Shown: piece by piece, positions 59,961 to 64,000 of the stretch
Layout: every line of letters begins with the position of its first letter
Numbering within the stretch: the stretch's first letter is position 1
Notes under the pieces: model-generated
What the model was told of the DNA's origin: nothing
Databases searched by the model: none
What the model saw: the letters and a program-made list of their open reading frames with translations, nothing else
Program-made: the position numbers and the translations under genes
Origin: Clostridia bacterium
GTDB lineage: Bacteria > Bacillota > Clostridia > Oscillospirales > Oscillospiraceae
NCBI GenBank assembly: GCA_021153265.1
Contig: JAGKTU010000001.1
Span: forward strand, 1 to 64,000
Direction of reading: 5' to 3'
DNA length: 64,000 bases

Positions 59961-61542
59961 GGTCATTCTCCTGTAACGCGTTGATGATCGCCTCGGCGGT
60001 GACGATGCCGTCCACCGCCGCGGACATGATGCCGCCGGCGTAACCTGCGCCCTCGCCGGTGGGATAGAGTCCCTTTAGCTTAGACTGTCTGTCCTCTCCC
60101 CGAAGGATCCTGACCGGGGAAGAACTGCGGGTCTCCGGAGCAGTCAGCACTGCATCATCCGATGCAAAACCCTTCAGATTGCCGTCCAGCTTGGGCAGCG
60201 CTTCTTCCATGGCACTGCACAGAGCTTCCGGCAGCACATCGTGGAGGTCGCACCAATGGACACCGGGACGATATGTGGGATTTACCTCGCCGCAATCGGC
60301 GCTTGCGCGACCCGCAAGGAAATCACCGACTTTCTGCGCCGGGGCGCGATAGCTGCCGCTGACGGCATAGGCTCGCTCCTCGATTTGGCGCTGCCAGTAC
60401 ATGCCGCCCAAGGGACCTTCAAAGGGGAATTCCTCGGGTTTTACGCTGACGAGGAGTGCTGCGTTGGCATTCTCGCCGTCCCGGTCGGCATAGCTCATGC
60501 CGTTGGTGACGATACGGCCATCTTCTGATGCCGCAGCCACCACATAACCGCCGGGGCACATACAGAAAGTATACACCGTCCGGTCATCCAAGTGCTGTAC
60601 CAGCTTGTAATCTGCCGGGGGCAGCACGGGGTTATCCACGCCATACTGGGATCCATTGATCAGGGACTGCTTATGTTCGATTCGAGCGCCCATGGCGAAG
60701 GGTTTGGGCTCCATGGGAATCTGCATATCCAGCAGCATCTCAAAAGTATCCCGGGCGCTGTGGCCGATGGCCAGCACCACATGATCGCATGGAATGATTT
60801 CTTGACCGTTGACTTCCACACCGGTCAGGTGGTCGCCGTCGGTGCGCAGTTTGGTGACCTGTGTGCCAAAGCGAACCTCACCGCCCAGCGAAATGATCCG
60901 GCGGCGGATATTCTGCACAACCGTCAGCAGTACGTCAGTACCCACATGGGGCTTGGCATCATAGAGGATATCCTCCCGGGCTCCGGCCTTCACGAACTGC
61001 TCCAGAATCCAGCCGATTCTGGGGTTGTTGACTCCGGTATTGAGCTTGCCGTCGGAGAAGGTACCGGCGCCGCCCTCGCCGAACTGGACATTACTTTTGG
61101 TATCCAGCCGGCCTGTGGTGAAAAATTCCTCCACCTTTTCATGTCGGGTGGCGGCATCCTCGCCCCGCTCCAGTACCAGAGGTTTCAGACCTGCGATGGC
61201 CAGAATCAAGGCAGCGAACATACCGGCCGGCCCAAAACCGATGACCACGGGACGGTTTTCGCTCTGGGGTGCTTTCTTCGGGGGTTTGTAGTAGGAAACA
61301 GGGGCGATGGAGGCCCGCTTGCAGCCGCTGTTTCTTATGATTTTTTGTTCGTTACCATCCACAGCCACATCGATGGTGTAGATGATCTTCACATCCGGCT
61401 TTTTCCGGGCATCCACACTGCGGCGGACAATGCGAAGCTGCCGCACCTTGGAATTATTCACCCGTAAAAGCTGTGCCGCCTCAAACTGAAGCTGATGGGG
61501 ATTGTGCTCCGGGGGCAGCGCAATATCACGTATTCTGATCAT
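59950..61542 (-). CDS. FAD-dependent oxidoreductase (dehydrogenase-like)
   Basis: A 530-residue flavoprotein. An N-terminal ~80-residue domain precedes the dinucleotide-binding VVIGFGPAGMFAALILA (about 99-115). VQFGEGGAGTFSDGKLN is the second conserved block, and a GLYPTGEGAGYAGGIMSA end binds FAD. It belongs to the uncharacterised FAD-dependent dehydrogenase family frequent in anaerobes. GGAGGAATCC before ATG 61542 fixes the start. It overlaps the upstream flavoprotein gene by 17 nt. Confidence 0.88.
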   Translation of the reverse strand: MIRIRDIALPPEHNPHQLQFEAAQLLRVNNSKVRQLRIVRRSVDARKKPDVKIIYTIDVAVDGNEQKIIRNSGCKRASIAPVSYYKPPKKAPQSENRPVVIGFGPAGMFAALILAIAGLKPLVLERGEDAATRHEKVEEFFTTGRLDTKSNVQFGEGGAGTFSDGKLNTGVNNPRIGWILEQFVKAGAREDILYDAKPHVGTDVLLTVVQNIRRRIISLGGEVRFGTQVTKLRTDGDHLTGVEVNGQEIIPCDHVVLAIGHSARDTFEMLLDMQIPMEPKPFAMGARIEHKQSLINGSQYGVDNPVLPPADYKLVQHLDDRTVYTFCMCPGGYVVAAASEDGRIVTNGMSYADRDGENANAALLVSVKPEEFPFEGPLGGMYWQRQIEERAYAVSGSYRAPAQKVGDFLAGRASADCGEVNPTYRPGVHWCDLHDVLPEALCSAMEEALPKLDGNLKGFASDDAVLTAPETRSSSPVRILRGEDRQSKLKGLYPTGEGAGYAGGIMSAAVDGIVTAEAIINALQENDHER

Positions 61543-62749
61543 GGATTCCTCCTGCGTGCAAGCCGGCCAGTCTGCCGGAACTCCACGCCCATTGTAAATT
61601 ATAACCGCCGCAGTCGCCGTCGATGTCCAGCACCTCGCCGCAGGCATACAGCCCCGGACGGATGCGGCTTTCCATTGTCCTGTTGTCAAATTCTGCGGTC
61701 AGGATTCCGCCGGCGGTGACCTGAGCGCTGTCCATGCCCATCGGCTCTGTTAACGTCACTTCAAAGTCCTTCACCGCGCGACAAACCTCAAGAAGCTCCC
61801 AATCGGACAGCTCAGTGATAAGCTTTTGCTGAGAGATACCGGCGTTTTGGGTCAGTACCCGTCCCAGGCGGTTGTGCAGGATGCCTGTGAGCAGTTCGGA
61901 TGCCTGCAGGGCAGTTTTGCGCCGCTGAGAGAGAGCATCGAAGAGATCATTTTCGGATACATCCGGCATAAAGTCCATCTGGCAGCTCCAACTTCCGCCG
62001 CCATGGCACACATCCCGGGAGATTTCAAAAATCACCGGGCCGGAAAGGCCATACTCGGTAAACTGCAGTTCCCCTTCGCTCTCGGCAAAGGTTTCACCGT
62101 TGCGAAGAATCCGGGCTTTGCAGTTGGCGCGGACGCCCTTTAGTGACGCGCAGCCGCACCAGGAGGATTTCAGCTGCACCAATGTGGGGCGCAGCTTGGT
62201 GCATTTGTGTCCAAGACTGCGAAGCAGCTTGTAGCCGTCCATAGTGCCGCCCAACTTACTGCCGGCAAGACCGCCGCAGGCGATGATGAGCTTATCACAG
62301 CTGATCGGTTGGCCGGTGCCTTCGATGTGGAAGCCGTCGGCTGTCTTTTTTACCTTTTCCGCCACATAGCCGGTAATGACCCGAACATTGGGCTTCTCCA
62401 GCGCAAAACGAAGCACATCCACCACAGAATTTGCCTGATCGGAATAGGGATAGACTCTGCCCGATGGTTCTGCCACGGTAAAAAGCCCCAAGGAGCGAAA
62501 CCACGCCAGCGTCATCTCTGGATCGAATGCGCAAATTGTGAAGTCCGCAAAGGAAGCATCTTCGCCGTGATAGCCGCGGGATGCAGCATGGAGGTTTGTC
62601 AGGTTGCAACGGCCGTTGCCGGTAGCCTGGAGTTTTCGTCCCAGTCTTGCCTGCCGCTCCAGCAGAATTACATCATTTTCCGGGTTTTCGGATGCAGCCA
62701 GCGCGGCCGCCATGCCGGAGGCGCCGCCGCCAATGATCACAATGGTCAT
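61526..62749 (-). CDS. HI0933/YhiN-like flavoprotein
   Basis: A 407-residue NAD(P)/FAD-dependent oxidoreductase. IIGGGASGMAAALAASE (about 4-20) binds FAD. ATGNGRCNLTN and LIIACGGLAGSKLGGTMDGY are family signatures. Function unknown, although the family is widespread. AGAAGGTGAAACC before the ATG. First gene of an operon with another flavoprotein and the CPBP protease. Confidence 0.92.
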   Translation of the reverse strand: MTIVIIGGGASGMAAALAASENPENDVILLERQARLGRKLQATGNGRCNLTNLHAASRGYHGEDASFADFTICAFDPEMTLAWFRSLGLFTVAEPSGRVYPYSDQANSVVDVLRFALEKPNVRVITGYVAEKVKKTADGFHIEGTGQPISCDKLIIACGGLAGSKLGGTMDGYKLLRSLGHKCTKLRPTLVQLKSSWCGCASLKGVRANCKARILRNGETFAESEGELQFTEYGLSGPVIFEISRDVCHGGGSWSCQMDFMPDVSENDLFDALSQRRKTALQASELLTGILHNRLGRVLTQNAGISQQKLITELSDWELLEVCRAVKDFEVTLTEPMGMDSAQVTAGGILTAEFDNRTMESRIRPGLYACGEVLDIDGDCGGYNLQWAWSSGRLAGLHAGGIHDQNT

Positions 62750-62841
62750 GGTTTCACCTTCTTTCTATCTTGGTATTATATCGCATTTTTGCGAAGGAAA
62801 CAAGGGGGTATTTCCATGGCGTGGGAATTGTAATTCCCTGC

Positions 62842-62869
62842 TTGCCTTTCTCGAAAGCTGTGATATAAT
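62842..62869 (+). promoter_or_regulatory. Promoter of the S4 protein gene
   Basis: TTGCCT (62842-62847), 16-nt spacer, TATAAT (62864-62869), 18 nt before the start. Confidence 0.72.
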
Positions 62870-62887
62870 GTGACCGTGAGGTGGCCT

Positions 62888-63673
62888 ATGGATCGCAGTA
62901 ACATCGAAAAAATTGCCCGGGAGCCGGAAGACAAGCTGCTTTTGGCGAAATTGTGGGACAAAATTGGTGCCGGTATGCGCAAAAGCATCCCATCCGGTAC
63001 GCCCTTCCTATCCCCAAGGGAGCAGGAAATGGCCAAGTTTCTCTTCGGAGAAGCGGAGGGCATCTTCTACTTCGGCGGCTATGAGGGCGCTGAGCGGAAA
63101 ATGGTGGTATACCTGCCGGAGTATCTGGACGAAACCTATCTTATGGACGAAGACTCCCCCATCGTGTGTCTGCGGGCATCTTTCTATCAAGGCGACACAC
63201 CCAGTCACCGGGATTTTCTGGGTGCTCTGATGGGCAGCGGCATCAGCCGGGAATCCATTGGCGATATCTGCGTGAGCAAAGGAAGCTGCGATTTCTTCGT
63301 CACCACCCAAATCGCACCCTATATCCTGCAAAATTTCACCGGTGCAGGCCGGGTAAAGCTCCATTTAGAGCAGATCCCTCTCTGCGAGGCCTCCATTCCG
63401 GAGCCGGAAACCAAGGAAATTCGGGATACGCTGGCTTCCTTACGTCTGGATAGTGTGATCTCGTCCGGTTTTCGCATCGGGCGCAGCCTTGCTGTGCAGC
63501 ATATCCACGCCGGTCGGGCCGCCATTGACGGGTTGCCCTGTGAAAAGCCGGACAAAGCCGTGGAGGAAGGCGCAAAGATCTCCGTCCGGGGTTTGGGCAA
63601 GATCCGACTGACTGCCATAAACGGTGAAACCAAAAAGAAAAGAATTTCGGTGGTGATCCACCGCTATGTGTGA
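62888..63673 (+). CDS. S4-domain RNA-binding protein (YlmH-like)
   Basis: A 261-residue protein. The N-terminal two thirds match the YlmH family (FLSPREQEMAKFL, FFGGYEGAER-like FYFGGYEGAER). The last ~80 residues are an S4 RNA-binding domain (RLDSVISSGFRIGRSLAVQ). Relatives in Bacillus and cocci lie in the dcw/division region and act on ribosomes or septum formation. GAGGTGGCCT before ATG 62888. Followed by DUF896 in an operon. Confidence 0.92.
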   Translation: MDRSNIEKIAREPEDKLLLAKLWDKIGAGMRKSIPSGTPFLSPREQEMAKFLFGEAEGIFYFGGYEGAERKMVVYLPEYLDETYLMDEDSPIVCLRASFYQGDTPSHRDFLGALMGSGISRESIGDICVSKGSCDFFVTTQIAPYILQNFTGAGRVKLHLEQIPLCEASIPEPETKEIRDTLASLRLDSVISSGFRIGRSLAVQHIHAGRAAIDGLPCEKPDKAVEEGAKISVRGLGKIRLTAINGETKKKRISVVIHRYV

Positions 63674-63683
63674 GGTACAAACT

Positions 63684-63890
63684 ATGAACATGAATGAAGT
63701 CATCGCCCGGATCAATGAGCTGGCAAGAAAAGCAAAGTCCCCCGAAGGTCTGACCGCCGAGGAACTTATCGAGCGGGACAAGCTGCGCCGCATCTACATC
63801 GATTCCGTGAAGGCCAATCTGGTGGGACATTTGGAGAACACCTATATCGTCCGTCCCGACGGAACTAAGGAAAAGATCGAGCACAAATGA
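63684..63890 (+). CDS. DUF896 family protein
   Basis: A 68-residue helical protein. MNEVIARINELARKAKSPEG and LRRIYIDSVKANLVGHL match the DUF896 (YnzC) family of Firmicutes, a two-helix protein linked to the SOS response in Bacillus but without known activity. GAGGT 8 nt before ATG 63684. Confidence 0.95.
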   Translation: MNMNEVIARINELARKAKSPEGLTAEELIERDKLRRIYIDSVKANLVGHLENTYIVRPDGTKEKIEHK

Positions 63891-63895
63891 GATTT

Positions 63896-63921
63896 CCCGG
63901 CTGCACAGCAGCCGGGTTTTT
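63896..63921 (+). terminator. Terminator of the S4-DUF896 operon
   Basis: CCCGGCTGC/GCAGCCGGG stem, 3-nt loop, then TTTTT. Confidence 0.88.
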
Positions 63922-63925
63922 ACTC

Positions 63926-63954
63926 TTCCATATTCGATTGTTTTCTGCTATAAT
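63926..63954 (+). promoter_or_regulatory. Possible promoter of the last partial gene
   Basis: TATAAT at 63949-63954 with a weak -35 (TTCCAT, 63926-63931) 17 nt upstream. Confidence 0.5.
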
Positions 63955-63984
63955 AGAGAAAATGTACATTTGAGGAGGCAAGGT

Positions 63985-64000
63985 ATGGAATTTTTGCCCA
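63985..64000 (+). CDS. Start of an unidentified gene (partial)
   Basis: ATG 63985 with GAGGAGG 7 nt upstream; only MEFLP is readable before the window ends. Identity cannot be judged. Confidence 0.6.

Overview
The window reads as a chromosomal segment of an endospore-forming, anaerobic Clostridia bacterium, most like an Oscillospiraceae/Ruminococcaceae-type gut Firmicute (inference). Supporting signs are PolC-type DNA polymerase III, the spoIIGA-sigE pair, a SipL-like SPOCS/LysM spore protein, Rex, the activase of anaerobic ribonucleotide reductase, type III glutamine synthetase, AGGAGG ribosome binding sites and TTGACA-17-TATAAT promoters. I saw no rRNA, tRNA, IS element, prophage or CRISPR array. 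No gene-free stretch exceeds about 300 bases.

Layout. 1-6.9 kb: a large secreted cysteine-repeat protein running off the left edge, an HPr-kinase-like P-loop protein, an RNHCP protein, and a zinc-ribbon membrane protein paired with a lipoprotein amidase. 7-12.5 kb: KDG kinase, KDPG aldolase and a GH2 glycosidase (a plausible uronic-acid route), then an aminotransferase. 12.7-20 kb: GlnN, a Na/phosphate symporter, a PAP2-nrdG-dut operon and an AI-2E family permease. 20.2-24.8 kb: a three-gene operon (TIGR04255, zinc protease, HD protein), then AbrB, a methionine gamma-lyase-like enzyme and a DMT transporter. 24.9-31.6 kb: a nicotinate salvage operon (pncB, membrane protein, GIY-YIG), a thioesterase and kinase, and a nucleoside phosphorylase leading four membrane or secreted proteins. 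31.6-42.1 kb: the conserved pyrH-frr-uppS-cdsA-dxr-rseP-ispG-polC cluster, which serves UMP synthesis, ribosome recycling, isoprenoid, envelope lipid, proteolysis and replication functions.

42.3-49 kb: glnS, a small XRE regulator operon with a striking repeat array, rex, sigE, spoIIGA, a DUF951 gene and rarA. 49.1-53.1 kb: two adjacent CobW-type GTPases (one His-rich, one fused to a DUF1980-like domain), a candidate small RNA divergent to them, the SipL-like gene and a 49-residue hydrophobic ORF. 53.1-56.2 kb: a penicillin-binding protein coupled to an FHA-FtsW fusion. 56.3-64 kb: endonuclease IV, a WYL regulator, a lipoprotein, DUF1294, a CPBP protease gene broken by a one-base homopolymer insertion, two flavoproteins, an S4 RNA-binding protein, DUF896 and the first bases of another gene.

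The observations I consider most worth pursuing are the four GCAAAGT repeats at an exact 23-bp period around the XRE promoter (44104-44183), the stand-alone small-RNA candidate with promoter, hairpin and terminator (51247-51357), and the CobW-DUF1980 fusion beside the His-rich CobW protein. Start codons were chosen by ribosome binding site and family length. All function calls are from reading the translated sequence; no database search was run.
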